Shown here one piece after another: positions 1-9,027 of a stretch of DNA of 64,000 nt (positions within the stretch are counted from its first letter, which is position 1; the number at the start of each line of letters is the position of its first letter). Origin of the DNA: Halobellus inordinatus (GTDB lineage: Archaea > Halobacteriota > Halobacteria > Halobacteriales > Haloferacaceae). The stretch lies in NCBI RefSeq assembly GCF_024464655.1, contig NZ_JANHAV010000003.1, positions 170,875 through 234,874 on the forward strand, in the 5' to 3' direction. The notes beneath the pieces were generated by a model that searched no databases, was not told the origin of the DNA, and saw nothing but the letters and a program-made list of their open reading frames with translations. Both the position numbers and the translations under genes were made by a program.

Positions 1-211
1 GCCACGACTGGATCTGCGAGAGGATCGTCTTCGAGCGCTGGTAGGCCAGCATCTCCTCGGGCTCGTCGACGTCGAGCGCCGAGCGAACCCACTCGACGGC
101 GTCGCGGACGGCCGCCGCGCCGTGACGGAGATTGAGATAGTCGAGGACCGTCTCGAGCACCTGGACGCCGCCGAGCAGGGCGACGAGTGCGAGCGCGGAT
201 AGCGAGACCAT
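1..211 (-). CDS. M48 (Ste24-like) membrane metalloprotease, N-terminal fragment
   Basis: Only the first 70 codons are in the window; the gene runs off the left edge. It starts at an ATG at 209-211 on the minus strand with a hydrophobic segment, then a region resembling the start of Ste24/CAAX-type zinc proteases (a LETVLDYLNLRH stretch, then an AYQRSKTILS stretch of the type that precedes the membrane domain in that family). The HExxH zinc motif would lie outside the window, so the family call rests on N-terminal resemblance alone. It could instead be another membrane protein. Confidence 0.5.
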   Translation of the reverse strand, partial: MVSLSALALVALLGGVQVLETVLDYLNLRHGAAAVRDAVEWVRSALDVDEPEEMLAYQRSKTILSQIQSW

Positions 212-281
212 ACGAATTCCTGGGGCGTCGTGGGACTTCAACCTCGCGGGCGGGAGAGGGGAGCAGAGAGAAAGAGGACTG

Positions 282-363
282 ATAGTGATTACTCTCACTG
301 TTTACCGCCGAGCGCCACTCTCGGAGGCGATGGTCGGCGGTAAGAGACGAGAGTAATCATTAT
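282..363. repeat. 82-base imperfect palindrome, diverged member of the 80-base repeat family
   Basis: Outer arms around GTGATTACTCTC pair with GAGAGTAATCATT, and an inner TTACCGCCGA pairs with TCGGCGGTAA. The left edge (CTGATAGTGATTA, then ACTGTT) resembles the right ends of the copies at 29232-29311 and 51905-51984 when read in the same direction (CTGATAGGGATTA, then ACTGTT). It lies between the divergent protease start and the 3' end of the GTPase gene. Membership in the family is inferred from the edges and length; the middle differs. Confidence 0.6.
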
Positions 364-395
364 GAGCGTCAGTCGGTCGAACGACCGTTCGACCC

Positions 396-2006
396 TCACT
401 CACCGACGTCGACGACGGTCCCAACGCCCTTCGACTGTCCCTCGCGGAACACGAACCGCTGGCCTTCCTCGACCAGGTAGGGGCGGAACTTGAACTCGAC
501 CGTCGCCGTTCCCGTATCGCCCGGGAGGAGTTGACCGCCTTCGGGGTGGAAGATGACCGCCTCACTCGCCGTCTCTAGGTGGACGACTGGCTCGTAGCCC
601 TCGCGGATGCGGGTGGGATGATTCAGCACCATCACTTCCGCCTCGAACGAGCGGACTGACGGCGGGTCGGCGTCGCCCGGCAGCAGCGCCATTCCGCGCT
701 CCATCTCCTCCTCGCGGACGCCTTTAAGCGCGATACCGACGATGCGTCCCGCCTTTGCCCGATCGACGCGGTGGTGGTGCATCTCGATCGAGCGGACCTC
801 GACCTCGCGGAAGGAGCCGTCCGGCATCGGCCCCAGCAGCAGTTCGTCGCCCACCTCGACGGAGCCCGAGTTGACCGTCCCGGAGGCGACCGCGCCGACG
901 CCGGTCACGGAGTACGTCCGGTCGACGTACATCCGGAAGTCCCCGCGGGTGTCGGTCGCCGTCTTCGGCAGGCGCTCGAACATCGCGTCGAGGTCGTCGA
1001 GGCCGTCCATCGTCACCGCGCTCGTCCGCAGGATCGGGACGACCGAGTCGCTCAGTTCCTCGACGGCGGCTTCGACGCCGTGTCGGTCGACGCGGAGCGG
1101 CGTCCGTCCGACGTCCCGGAGCATCCGTTCGACCTCGCGTTCGACCTCCTCGAAGCGGTCGTCGGTCACGGCGTCGGCTTTGGTGATCGCGACGACGGTG
1201 GGAAGTTCCATCGCGAGCAGGATGCCGAGGTGCTCGCGCGTCGTCTTCGTCGGGCCGTCGTCGGCGGCGACGACGACGAGTCCGTAGTCGAGGCGCTGGC
1301 CGACGAGCCCGCGGATCGTCGTCCGGAGCCAGGGCTCGTGGCCCACGGTATCGACGAATGAGACGAGCCGGTCGGCCTCCTCGACCACGCGTGCGCGGTC
1401 GGATTTGCGGTGGGGGTTGTCCATATGGACCGCGCCGTCGTCGGTGAAGCCGTAGACGGCGTACGAGAGGTCCGCCGAGAGCCCGCGCTCGACTTCGTGC
1501 GGCTGGACGTCGAGGAAGCCGCGCGTCTGGCCCTGTCCGTCGTCGGCGGTCCCGGTGACCAGCGACCCCACGAGCGTCGACTTGCCGTGGTCGACGTGAC
1601 CCGCGGTCCCGACGACGATGTGGTCGTCGTCGACGTCGAGCATCCCCCCTTCCTGGACGGTCGCGACGCCGACGAGGCCGCGCTCGCCGTCGTCACCGAC
1701 GCCCCACGTCTCGACGTCTCCGATGTGGGCGTCCGCCTCCTCGGCGAGGATCGAGAGGACGTCCATCGATTCGGAGAAGGCTTCTGGCGGAATGCCGGCG
1801 ATGCCGCCGTCGTCGGTGACGCCGACGACGTACGTCGCCGTGCCGTCGCCGGAGAGCACCCGGTGGCGCAGTTGTGCCGCGAGGCTCTCCAGTCGGCCGT
1901 CGGCGAGATGCAACTCCCGTGAGAGTCGCTCTTTGAACTCGACGCTTCCGCCCTCCTCCTCGCCGCGCTCGAGGGCCGACTCCAGTACGGCCCGATCAGC
2001 GCTCAT
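396..2006 (-). CDS. GTPBP1-like translational GTPase
   Basis: 536 aa. An N-terminal domain of about 130 residues precedes an EF-1alpha-type GTPase core: G1 GHVDHGKST at 136-144, G3 DTVGHE at 219-224, G4 TKAD at 275-278 and G5-like TSAV near 328. Elongation-factor beta-barrel domains follow to the C-terminus. This layout matches the GTPBP1/GTPBP2 family, whose eukaryotic members act in ribosome-associated quality control and mRNA turnover; the archaeal role is not established. The ATG start at 2004-2006 gives full length. A palindromic repeat lies just downstream. Confidence 0.85.
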   Translation of the reverse strand: MSADRAVLESALERGEEEGGSVEFKERLSRELHLADGRLESLAAQLRHRVLSGDGTATYVVGVTDDGGIAGIPPEAFSESMDVLSILAEEADAHIGDVETWGVGDDGERGLVGVATVQEGGMLDVDDDHIVVGTAGHVDHGKSTLVGSLVTGTADDGQGQTRGFLDVQPHEVERGLSADLSYAVYGFTDDGAVHMDNPHRKSDRARVVEEADRLVSFVDTVGHEPWLRTTIRGLVGQRLDYGLVVVAADDGPTKTTREHLGILLAMELPTVVAITKADAVTDDRFEEVEREVERMLRDVGRTPLRVDRHGVEAAVEELSDSVVPILRTSAVTMDGLDDLDAMFERLPKTATDTRGDFRMYVDRTYSVTGVGAVASGTVNSGSVEVGDELLLGPMPDGSFREVEVRSIEMHHHRVDRAKAGRIVGIALKGVREEEMERGMALLPGDADPPSVRSFEAEVMVLNHPTRIREGYEPVVHLETASEAVIFHPEGGQLLPGDTGTATVEFKFRPYLVEEGQRFVFREGQSKGVGTVVDVGE

Positions 2007-2150
2007 AGCCGCGGATAGGGAACGATCCGCTAAAACCCTTTTCGTGGTGTGGGTTCCCGTGTCACAGTAGCGGTACCGAACAGCGTGTAGCGGTCTGGAC
2101 GCGTGCTCTGTGGCTTATCGGCCGAGAGCGAGAGTGGCGAAGACGCCCTT

Positions 2151-2720
2151 TCACTCCGTGAGGCGCTCGTACGCGCGGTTCACGCGCTTGAACTGCTCTT
2201 CGTCGCCGGAGTCGGTGTCGGGGTGGACGGCCTTCACCCGCTCGCGGTAGGCGGCGCGCACGTCCGCTTCGTCTGCGCCGGGGTCGAGACCCAATGTGCG
2301 GTAGGCCTCGGCGAGCGTCGGCTCGTTCGGGTCTCGCCGGGGTCCCGCAGTTCGGCGACCACGGCCGTCAGCCGCACGCTGGCCGCGTCCGCTCGCTCGC
2401 CGGTTCCCGCCTGCGCGGCGTCCGTTCTCGGCCCCAGCCGCGCGTCTCCCCGGGCCGAAGCCCTGGAAGTCACGCGGGCCACGGGACGCCGCGTTCGGCC
2501 CTCCTCGTCCGGGGCCGGATCCGGGTCCGGCTTCGACGGTACGGCGGAGCCGGTCGCGAAGACGGCCGCTCGCGTGGTACCACAGGAGGTACGTCGCGAT
2601 TCCGAACGGAACTGCCAAGAGCAGCAGAAACGGCTGATAGACGAACGCGAGGACGGTCAAGAGAACCGTCGTCCCCGCGAACACCGCTGCAATGCCGATG
2701 ACGAGTCCGTCCCTGTCCAC
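2151..2720 (-). CDS. membrane-anchored J-domain protein
   Basis: 189 aa from a GTG start. Two closely spaced hydrophobic segments fill residues 5-47. A low-complexity Arg/Gly-rich linker (about 55-130) follows, and a C-terminal J domain carries the HPD signature in AVHPDTD and a closing YERLTE helix. The J domain stimulates Hsp70 (DnaK) ATPase activity; membrane tethering suggests recruitment of DnaK to the membrane. It is not the canonical DnaJ because it lacks the zinc-finger and substrate-binding domains. The linker is highly GC-rich, so linker residues are weak evidence. Confidence 0.8.
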   Translation of the reverse strand: MDRDGLVIGIAAVFAGTTVLLTVLAFVYQPFLLLLAVPFGIATYLLWYHASGRLRDRLRRTVEAGPGSGPGRGGPNAASRGPRDFQGFGPGRRAAGAENGRRAGGNRRASGRGQRAADGRGRRTAGPRRDPNEPTLAEAYRTLGLDPGADEADVRAAYRERVKAVHPDTDSGDEEQFKRVNRAYERLTE

Positions 2721-2819
2721 GCGTGAACGCAGGGCTCGGAGAACCGTAAGCGTCCCGGCACCCCGTGGCGATTTCGCCGAGACGACAGATCAATTACGGC
2801 TGTCGGGAAACAGCAGATT

Positions 2820-3287
2820 ATGATTTCACTCGAAGAGACCTATATCGAGAACCGCGTGCTCGTCCAGCCGAGCAACACCAACAACCACGAGATCGCACAC
2901 GGCGGCAACGTCGTCAAGTGGATGGACGAGGTCGGCGCGATGTCGGCGATGCGGTTCGCCGGGCAGACCTGCGTCACAGCCCATATGGAGAGCGTCGACT
3001 TCCACGAGCCGATTCCGCGCGGGAACGCCGCGCTCATCGAGGCGTACGCTTACGAGGCGGGGTCGACGAGCGTGAATATTCACTTACGCGTCTTCAGTGA
3101 AGACCCGCTGTCGGGTGAGTGCAAACTCACGACGGAGTCACACTTCGTCTACGTCGCGATCGACGAGGACGGCAATCCCGTCTCCGTCCCGGATCTCGAA
3201 GTCACCACCGAACGGGGAGAGACGCTCAAAGCCGTCGCGCTCGGCGAGGAGACGCCCCAGCCGATCGAAGAGCAGTGGAGCGATTAG
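2820..3287 (+). CDS. acyl-CoA thioesterase, hotdog fold (YciA/BACH-like)
   Basis: 155 aa, the usual length for a single hotdog domain. It has the family hallmark N-NNHEIAHGGNVVKWMDE, where the Asn/His-Gly loop and the following acidic helix form the active site, and a SVDFHEPIPRGN strand-loop. The enzyme hydrolyses acyl-CoA thioesters to free acid and CoA in the cytoplasm; substrate chain length cannot be told from sequence. It is convergent with the SDR gene, with a 32-base gap. Confidence 0.85.
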   Translation: MISLEETYIENRVLVQPSNTNNHEIAHGGNVVKWMDEVGAMSAMRFAGQTCVTAHMESVDFHEPIPRGNAALIEAYAYEAGSTSVNIHLRVFSEDPLSGECKLTTESHFVYVAIDEDGNPVSVPDLEVTTERGETLKAVALGEETPQPIEEQWSD

Positions 3288-3319
3288 TCGGTAATTCCTG
3301 AAAAGCGGGAGACGCGACG

Positions 3320-4084
3320 CTACCGTGCCAAATAACCGCCGTCGACGCCGAGTGCCTCGCCGGTGACGAACGACGCCTCGTCGTCACAGAGCCAGCACAC
3401 GGCGTCCGCGACCTCCTGAGGCGTTCCGAGGCGATTCATCGGGTGGAGCTGTTCGATCTGCTCTCGCATATCCGGGTCGGACGTAAGGCCCGCCGCTTCC
3501 AGAAGCGGCGTCTCGATGAATCCGGGGCAGACCGCGTTGACGCGAACGCCCGTCTCGCCGTTCTCCAGTGCGGCCGTCTTCGTCAGGCCGAGCAGGCCGT
3601 GCTTCGCGGCGGCGTAGCCCGAGGAGTTCTTGAACCCGACGTGCCCCAGGATCGAGGCGTTGTTCACGACTACGCCACCGGTCTCCTGTTCTTGCATCTG
3701 TGCGATCTCGTATTTCATACAGTTGAACACGCCAACGAGGTTGACGTCGATGACGCCCTGCCACTCCTCGGGGTCGTGGTCGGTGACGGCGGCACTCGGG
3801 CCGCTGATTCCGGCGTTGTTGAAGGCGTAATCGAGTCGGCCGTAGGTGTCGACCGCGACGTCGACCATCGCTTCGGTCGCGTCCGTGTCCGTGACGTCGG
3901 TCTCGACGAAGCACGCCTCGCCGCCGGCTTCTTCGATCTCTGAGACCGTCTCCTCGCCACCCTCGACGTCGACGTCGGCGACGACGACACGCGCACCGCG
4001 GTCGGCGAACTCGATCGCAGTCGTCCGTCCGATTCCCGATCCGCCGCCGGTGACGACCGCAACTCCGTCGGTAAACGAACCCAT
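3320..4084 (-). CDS. SDR-family NAD(P)-dependent oxidoreductase
   Basis: 254 aa, classical short-chain dehydrogenase length. The Rossmann motif TGGGSGIG is at residues 12-19, an NNAG motif sits near 89-92, and the catalytic triad is Ser144, Tyr157 and Lys161 (YAAAK). Asp at the end of the second strand (ADVDV, about 37) favours NAD over NADP. The C-terminal VTGEALGVDGGY resembles glucose 1-dehydrogenase and 3-oxoacyl reductase relatives, so the substrate is open. It is divergent from the Lrp-family regulator across 90 bases, which may control it. Confidence 0.85.
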   Translation of the reverse strand: MGSFTDGVAVVTGGGSGIGRTTAIEFADRGARVVVADVDVEGGEETVSEIEEAGGEACFVETDVTDTDATEAMVDVAVDTYGRLDYAFNNAGISGPSAAVTDHDPEEWQGVIDVNLVGVFNCMKYEIAQMQEQETGGVVVNNASILGHVGFKNSSGYAAAKHGLLGLTKTAALENGETGVRVNAVCPGFIETPLLEAAGLTSDPDMREQIEQLHPMNRLGTPQEVADAVCWLCDDEASFVTGEALGVDGGYLAR

Positions 4085-4139
4085 ATCGAAACGTCACAGT
4101 AATCGATCAAAAGCGTAGCGACGGAGGGGCACCATCATA

Positions 4140-4158
4140 CAAAGGTAAAGTGCCTTTG
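4140..4158. promoter_or_regulatory. perfect 6-base inverted repeat ahead of the Lrp-family gene
   Basis: CAAAGG-TAAAGTG-CCTTTG lies 16 bases before the regulator's ATG and within the 90-base divergent gap. Lrp/AsnC dimers bind short AT-containing palindromes and usually autoregulate, so this is a plausible operator. Chance occurrence is not excluded. Confidence 0.35.
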
Positions 4159-4174
4159 CCGCCGATGTACCGAT

Positions 4175-4660
4175 ATGGGCAATCAGGATATCGACGACGT
4201 GGACAAGGCTATCCTGTATGCGTTACAGGAAGACGCCCGAAATATGTCGTCCGGCGACATCGCAGAGCGAACCGGTACCTCCGACAGCACGGTCCGAAAG
4301 CGCATCCAACGTCTCGAAACCGACGAGATCGTCAAGGGATACAGCGCCGAAGTGGACTACCAGCGGTCGGGCTACCCGCTCCGGATGTTGCTGTTCTGCA
4401 CCGCCTCGATCGCCGAGCGCGGCGAACTCATCGACGAGATCCTGGAGATCGACGGGGTCGTATCGGTCCAAGAGTTGGTCACCGGCGAGCAGAACCTCCT
4501 CGTGACGGTCGTCGGAGAGTCCGACAGCGACATCACGCCCGTCGCACAGAAACTGCTGGATATGGGACTGACGGTCGCCGACGAAGTCCTCGTGCGGAGT
4601 CATCAGACCACGCCGTTCGGGAAGTTCGACCCCGAGACGCACGCAGAAAACGGTCACTAG
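4175..4660 (+). CDS. Lrp/AsnC-family transcriptional regulator
   Basis: 161 aa. An N-terminal winged helix-turn-helix (about residues 8-60, with SGDIAERTGTSDSTVRKRI as the recognition region) is followed by a RAM/AsnC ligand-binding domain with alternating beta strands (VSVQELVTGEQNLLVTVVG). Such proteins form dimers or octamers and respond to amino acids or other small ligands. It is divergent from an SDR gene and 365 bases ahead of the dab unit; either could be a target, but no direct evidence identifies one. Confidence 0.88.
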   Translation: MGNQDIDDVDKAILYALQEDARNMSSGDIAERTGTSDSTVRKRIQRLETDEIVKGYSAEVDYQRSGYPLRMLLFCTASIAERGELIDEILEIDGVVSVQELVTGEQNLLVTVVGESDSDITPVAQKLLDMGLTVADEVLVRSHQTTPFGKFDPETHAENGH

Positions 4661-5024
4661 CGGAGCATCCGACAGATCGAACAGAAGTGTCCGACTCCAC
4701 GCTGTAAGCGACCGACCTGTTCGCGACGAGGACAGCGTCCGGCATTCTCGGTGTGCAAGGTTGCTCGTCGGTATTCGAACGTTCTGCTGGATCTACCTCT
4801 TTCGACTGGCTACTGATGCGTACCGCGAGCCACGTATCCGCTAGCCGAGCCTGTGTGCCATACAATACCATCACGTTCTATAATTTTATTTTTCCGAACA
4901 GAATGGGAAGATAGATAGATTTAACAACCGATCTGTTCGTACAGTTGGGTAGGACGACCGAATGCTGTGATCGGTGTGTGGGACGCACGCCGTCGTCGCA
5001 GTGGTCGGTCACAGACACCAAACG
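4661..5024 (+). promoter_or_regulatory. 364-base intergenic region with AT-rich promoter before dabB
   Basis: No supportable gene. The first 200 bases are unremarkable. Bases 4878-4930 are markedly AT-rich for this genome (TATAATTTTATTTTT at about 4879-4893 and GATTTAAC at about 4918-4925) and are the best candidates for TATA elements driving dabB-dabA. If the second box is used, the transcript has a leader of roughly 75-80 bases before the ATG at 5025. Confidence 0.45.
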
Positions 5025-6518
5025 ATGACCGGACAAGAGCAGTCGACGACCGTGGGACAGCTTTCGACGCCGACGAACGGCGATTCACGCGTGCCGGCGA
5101 CGTTGACGCGGCTCGTGTGGGTCCTATGGATTGTGAGCCTGGGTGTGCTCGCCGTCCGGTTCCGAGGCGGCGGAGGCTGGGAGATCGCGGGTCTCGTGGC
5201 TGTCGACGGCTTGACGGCCGTGATGTGGGCGACGGTGACGTTCTTCAGCGGGATCGTCCACAGCTACTCGCGGCGCTATATGGCCGGGAGCCGGAGGATC
5301 GACCGGTTCTTCGGGCGCGTGTTCGCCTTCACACTGGCCGTGATGCTGCTGGTCGCAGCCGACCACCTCGCGCTGTTCGGGCTCGCGTGGCTCGCGATGG
5401 GGCTCCTAATGGCCGACCTGATCGGACACGTCGAGGGCTGGCCCCAGGCCCAGGCCGCAGCCTCACTCGCGCGCCGGTACTTCCTCGCGAGCAGCGCCTT
5501 GCTCACGATCGCGCTCGCGACACTGTGGTGGGACACGGGTGCGACGACGATCTCAGGGTTCGCATCGAGCGTCGCCGGCGCGTCGCCTACGGTCGTGCTG
5601 TTCGCCGCCGGCGCACTCCTGCTGGCGGCGATGGTCCAGTCCGCGCTCGTCCCGTTTCACACGTGGCTGCTCGCGTCGATGACGGGACCGACGCCCGCCT
5701 CGGCGCTGATGCACGCCGGCTTCGTCAACGCCGGCGGCGTGCTACTGGTTCGCTTCGCGCCGGTGGTGACGGCCGACGCGGGAGTGATGCTCGCGGTCGT
5801 CCTCGTCGGCGCGGCGAGCGCGCTCCTGGGAAAGCTTCTCAGAACGGTGCAGACAGACGCCAAGGGCAAACTCGGCTGCTCGACGGTCGGCCAGATGGGC
5901 TTTATGATTATGCAGGCCGGCCTGGGATTCTTCGGGGCCGCCATCACCCACCTCATCCTCCACGGGTTCTACAAGGCGTATCAGTTCCTCTCGTCGGGCG
6001 GTGAGGTCGAACACGAGAGCCCGACGAAGACGAAGGCAAAGCAGTCCGGATCTGTCGGTCTCGCCGGCGTCGCCGTGATCGTGCTCACCGCGCTCGCGGG
6101 CGGCGCGGTGTTCGCCGGACTCACTGGAAAGGGCACGCAACTGGACAGCGGCGTCCTGCTCGTGGGGCTCGTCGTCCTGACGGTGATGCACGCCACCCGC
6201 GACGTGGTCACGCAGACCTCGCTTCCGACCCTGGTACGGTACGGCGCGGTTCCGCTGGTCGCGTTGCCCGCGATCGCAATCTACGCCACGGTCTACGGCG
6301 TGATCGAGGGCTTGCTCTCCGGCCTCCCCGCGATCGGACAGCCAGCGGAGTTGACGCTCGCCTACGGACTCGTCGGCGCCGCGTTCCTCGCCGTCTACCT
6401 CGCGATCGAGACCGGCGTCTACCGCCGCAGCCAGCGCCTGTACGTCGCGCTGTTGAACGCGACGCAGCCGCCCACGGACACCCTGTTGACGACGACGGAG
6501 GACTACAATGAGTACTGA
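5025..6518 (+). CDS. dabB: DabB: NuoL/MrpA-like proton-conducting subunit of inorganic carbon uptake complex
   Basis: 497 aa with about a dozen hydrophobic segments. It belongs to the proton-translocating NuoL/MrpA family: the core signature PFHTWL (210-215) followed by GPTPASALMHAG (221-232) matches the conserved helix of those subunits. The reading frame opens upstream at a GTG (4974), but the ATG at 5025 was chosen because the polar N-terminus then begins sensibly. It overlaps dabA by 11 bases, implying translational coupling. The pairing with DUF2309 identifies it as DabB rather than a respiratory subunit: it probably supplies cation-driven energy to DabA for CO2 or bicarbonate accumulation. 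Confidence 0.82.
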   Translation: MTGQEQSTTVGQLSTPTNGDSRVPATLTRLVWVLWIVSLGVLAVRFRGGGGWEIAGLVAVDGLTAVMWATVTFFSGIVHSYSRRYMAGSRRIDRFFGRVFAFTLAVMLLVAADHLALFGLAWLAMGLLMADLIGHVEGWPQAQAAASLARRYFLASSALLTIALATLWWDTGATTISGFASSVAGASPTVVLFAAGALLLAAMVQSALVPFHTWLLASMTGPTPASALMHAGFVNAGGVLLVRFAPVVTADAGVMLAVVLVGAASALLGKLLRTVQTDAKGKLGCSTVGQMGFMIMQAGLGFFGAAITHLILHGFYKAYQFLSSGGEVEHESPTKTKAKQSGSVGLAGVAVIVLTALAGGAVFAGLTGKGTQLDSGVLLVGLVVLTVMHATRDVVTQTSLPTLVRYGAVPLVALPAIAIYATVYGVIEGLLSGLPAIGQPAELTLAYGLVGAAFLAVYLAIETGVYRRSQRLYVALLNATQPPTDTLLTTTEDYNEY

Positions 6519-8949
6519 ATCCGCCATCGAAGAGAGCATCGACGCAGCGGCCGAATCGGTCGGCGCGGTCTGGCCACTCCACTCGTTCGTGACCGCGAAC
6601 CCGCTCTCTGGGTTCGAGGACCGGCCGTTTCACGAGGCCGTCGCTGACGCCGAGGAACTGCTCGGCGGCGGCGGATACCCGAGCGCCGAGACGTTCCGCC
6701 GCGCGTGGGAAGGCGGCCAGATCGACCCCGAGATCCTGCGGGACCAACTGAGTGCCAACGGCTACGACGCCGATCCCGAGGCGGCGCTCGACCGCATCGA
6801 AGCCGGGGGCGCGAGCGACTCGACTGCCGCGCGGTCGCCGGCCGCAGAGCAGGTCGATGCGGTCCTGACGAAGTGGCTGTCCGCGTTCCTCGATCAGGGA
6901 CGCGCCGAGTGGCCGATGCCGAACCGCGAGCAGGGGTTTTACGACGCGTTCCGGACGGTGGCGCCACACGACGGCGACGTCCCCGGAAACGAGACCATCG
7001 CCGACCTCCCCGAACAGCCGGTCGACGCGATCAGGACCCGGCTCTCTGAGTATCCGGTCGGCGAGTGGCAGGACATCTTCGAGTTCCAGTTGACCGCGCT
7101 CCCCGGCTGGACGGGGTTCATCAAGCAGCGCGCGGCCGACAACGACGCCTGGCAGTCGACGTATCCGATCACGCTGTCGGGATACCTGGCAGTGCGCCTG
7201 ACGCTGGCAGACCTGTTCGGTGCGCCGCTCGCCCCCGAGGAAGCCCCGGGCGACGCCGACCGGAGTGCAAAAACAGCCGACGGCACCGTCCCGCTCCCCG
7301 AGGTCTGGCTGAGCGCGTGGGAGGCGACCTACCGCGCGGAACTGGTCGACTCGCTCACCGACGCGAGCGCGTCGGTCGCGGCGGACTCAGGGTCGGACCG
7401 CCCGGACGCCCAGTTCGTCTTCTGCATCGACACGCGCTCGGAGATTATCCGCCGGCACATCGAGGCGACCGGCGACTACGAGACCCACGGCTACGCCGGC
7501 TTCTTCGGGATTCCGATGCGGTATTCGGGGTACGACTCCGACGTGACCGTGGACGCCTGCCCGCCGATCGTCGACGCGGAGCATCACATCGACGATCGTC
7601 CAGCGGCGGACTGCAACGAGAATCATCACCGCACGTACGACCGCTGGAACACCGCGCTCACGACCGCGGAGAAAGCAATGAAGAGCGTGAAATCGAACGC
7701 CGCGACGGCGTTCAGTTTCGTCGAGAGCACGGGAGCGGGCTACGGACTGGCGCTGGCCACCCGGACGCTCCTCCCGGCGCGCGTCTACGACCTCGCCGAC
7801 GCCACCGACGAGCGTCTCCCGGGCGACCACGAGGTCTGTGAGCCGTCGGTGGATCACCATCCGGGTGCCGACGACGAGCTGCCGCAGGGACTCACCCTCG
7901 AGGAGAAAGTCGAGTACGCCGCGGCGGCGTTCGAGTTGACGGGCTGGGAGCAGTTCGCCCGCGTCGTCGTCTTCGCGGGTCACGCCAGCCACACGACGAA
8001 CAATCCGTTCGGTTCGAGTCTCGACTGTGGGGCCTGCGCCGGCAACCCCGGCGGGCCGAACGCGCGCGTCCTCGCGACCATCTGTAACGACGAGGCGGTC
8101 AGAGAGAAACTCCGCGAGCGCGGGATCGACGTGCCCGAGGACACCGTCTTCGTCGCGGGCGAACACAACACGACGACCGACGAGGTGGAGCTGTACGACG
8201 GGAGCGTCCCAGAGACGCACGAAGACGACGTCGAACAGCTCCGTGCCGACCTCGCGACCGCGCGCGCCGGTGCGGCTGCCGAACGGGCCGGCGATATGGG
8301 AGGCGAGACCGAGACAGGGGTCCGCGAGACCGAGCGCCGCGCGGCCGACTGGGCGGAGACGCGTCCGGAGTGGGGGCTGGCCGGCAACGCGGGGTTCGTC
8401 ATCGGCCCCAGAGAACTCACCGACGACCTCGACCTGGACGGCCGTTCGTTCCTCCACTCCTACGACTGGCGGACCGATGACGACGGCGACGCCCTCGAAG
8501 CCATCCTGACCGGCCCGATGGTCGTCACCCAGTGGATCAACGCGCAGTACTACTTCGCGACGGTCGACAACGCGGTCTACGGCAGCGGCTCGAAGGTGAC
8601 GCACAACCCCGTCGGAAACATCGGCGTCTACCAGGGCAACGGCGGCGATCTGATGACCGGTCTCCCCCTGCAGTCGCTGACGAGCGCGGACGACGAGCCG
8701 TACCACCAGCCGCTCCGTCTCTCGACGGTCATCCACGCGCCCGTCGAACGCGTGACCGCCGTCGTAGCCGAACACGAAAACCTGGCCGGCCTGCTGGACA
8801 ACGACTGGCTCTCGCTGACGGTCGTCGATCCCACGCAGGACCACCGCGCGCTCCACTACACGGGCGATCTCAACTGGACGCCGCTCACGGAACAGGCCCG
8901 GACAGAAGCCCCGAAGCCGGCGGCGACTTCCACAGTCGCCGACGACTGA
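6508..8949 (+). CDS. dabA: DabA (DUF2309): carbonic-anhydrase-like subunit of inorganic carbon uptake complex
   Basis: 813 aa, full length for DUF2309. The zinc site described for bacterial DabA (a CxD pair plus a His and a Cys 15 residues apart) is intact: Cys306 and Asp308 in FCIDTRSE, His492 in GHASHTTNN and Cys507 in LDCGACAGNP. The family converts CO2 to bicarbonate in the cytoplasm, driven by its membrane partner DabB. The start ATG overlaps the dabB stop. A late segment (GNIGVYQGNGGDLMTGLPLQ) is also typical. In a haloarchaeon this probably supports anaplerotic carboxylation rather than autotrophy; that is inference. Confidence 0.87.
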   Translation: MSTESAIEESIDAAAESVGAVWPLHSFVTANPLSGFEDRPFHEAVADAEELLGGGGYPSAETFRRAWEGGQIDPEILRDQLSANGYDADPEAALDRIEAGGASDSTAARSPAAEQVDAVLTKWLSAFLDQGRAEWPMPNREQGFYDAFRTVAPHDGDVPGNETIADLPEQPVDAIRTRLSEYPVGEWQDIFEFQLTALPGWTGFIKQRAADNDAWQSTYPITLSGYLAVRLTLADLFGAPLAPEEAPGDADRSAKTADGTVPLPEVWLSAWEATYRAELVDSLTDASASVAADSGSDRPDAQFVFCIDTRSEIIRRHIEATGDYETHGYAGFFGIPMRYSGYDSDVTVDACPPIVDAEHHIDDRPAADCNENHHRTYDRWNTALTTAEKAMKSVKSNAATAFSFVESTGAGYGLALATRTLLPARVYDLADATDERLPGDHEVCEPSVDHHPGADDELPQGLTLEEKVEYAAAAFELTGWEQFARVVVFAGHASHTTNNPFGSSLDCGACAGNPGGPNARVLATICNDEAVREKLRERGIDVPEDTVFVAGEHNTTTDEVELYDGSVPETHEDDVEQLRADLATARAGAAAERAGDMGGETETGVRETERRAADWAETRPEWGLAGNAGFVIGPRELTDDLDLDGRSFLHSYDWRTDDDGDALEAILTGPMVVTQWINAQYYFATVDNAVYGSGSKVTHNPVGNIGVYQGNGGDLMTGLPLQSLTSADDEPYHQPLRLSTVIHAPVERVTAVVAEHENLAGLLDNDWLSLTVVDPTQDHRALHYTGDLNWTPLTEQARTEAPKPAATSTVADD

Positions 8950-9007
8950 GCGGCCTCAGCGCCAAATCGTATCGCGGCTACCGGTTTATACACAAGCAAG
9001 GAGAATA

Positions 9008-9027
9008 CCTGACCCTTTAGAGTCAGG
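9008..9027. repeat. left-end hairpin of the tnpB element
   Basis: CCTGAC and GTCAGG are separated by an 8-base loop, 58 bases after the dabA stop and about 110 bases before tnpB. Subterminal hairpins of this size are recognised by single-strand Y1 transposases. Confidence 0.6.

Noticed and set aside
4533..4874. Minus-strand frame at the 3' end of the Lrp gene
   Set aside because: Mostly antisense to the regulator, with no coding bias in its free part.
7387..8856. 489-residue minus-strand open frame inside dabA
   Set aside because: Antisense shadow of dabA; no domain resemblance.
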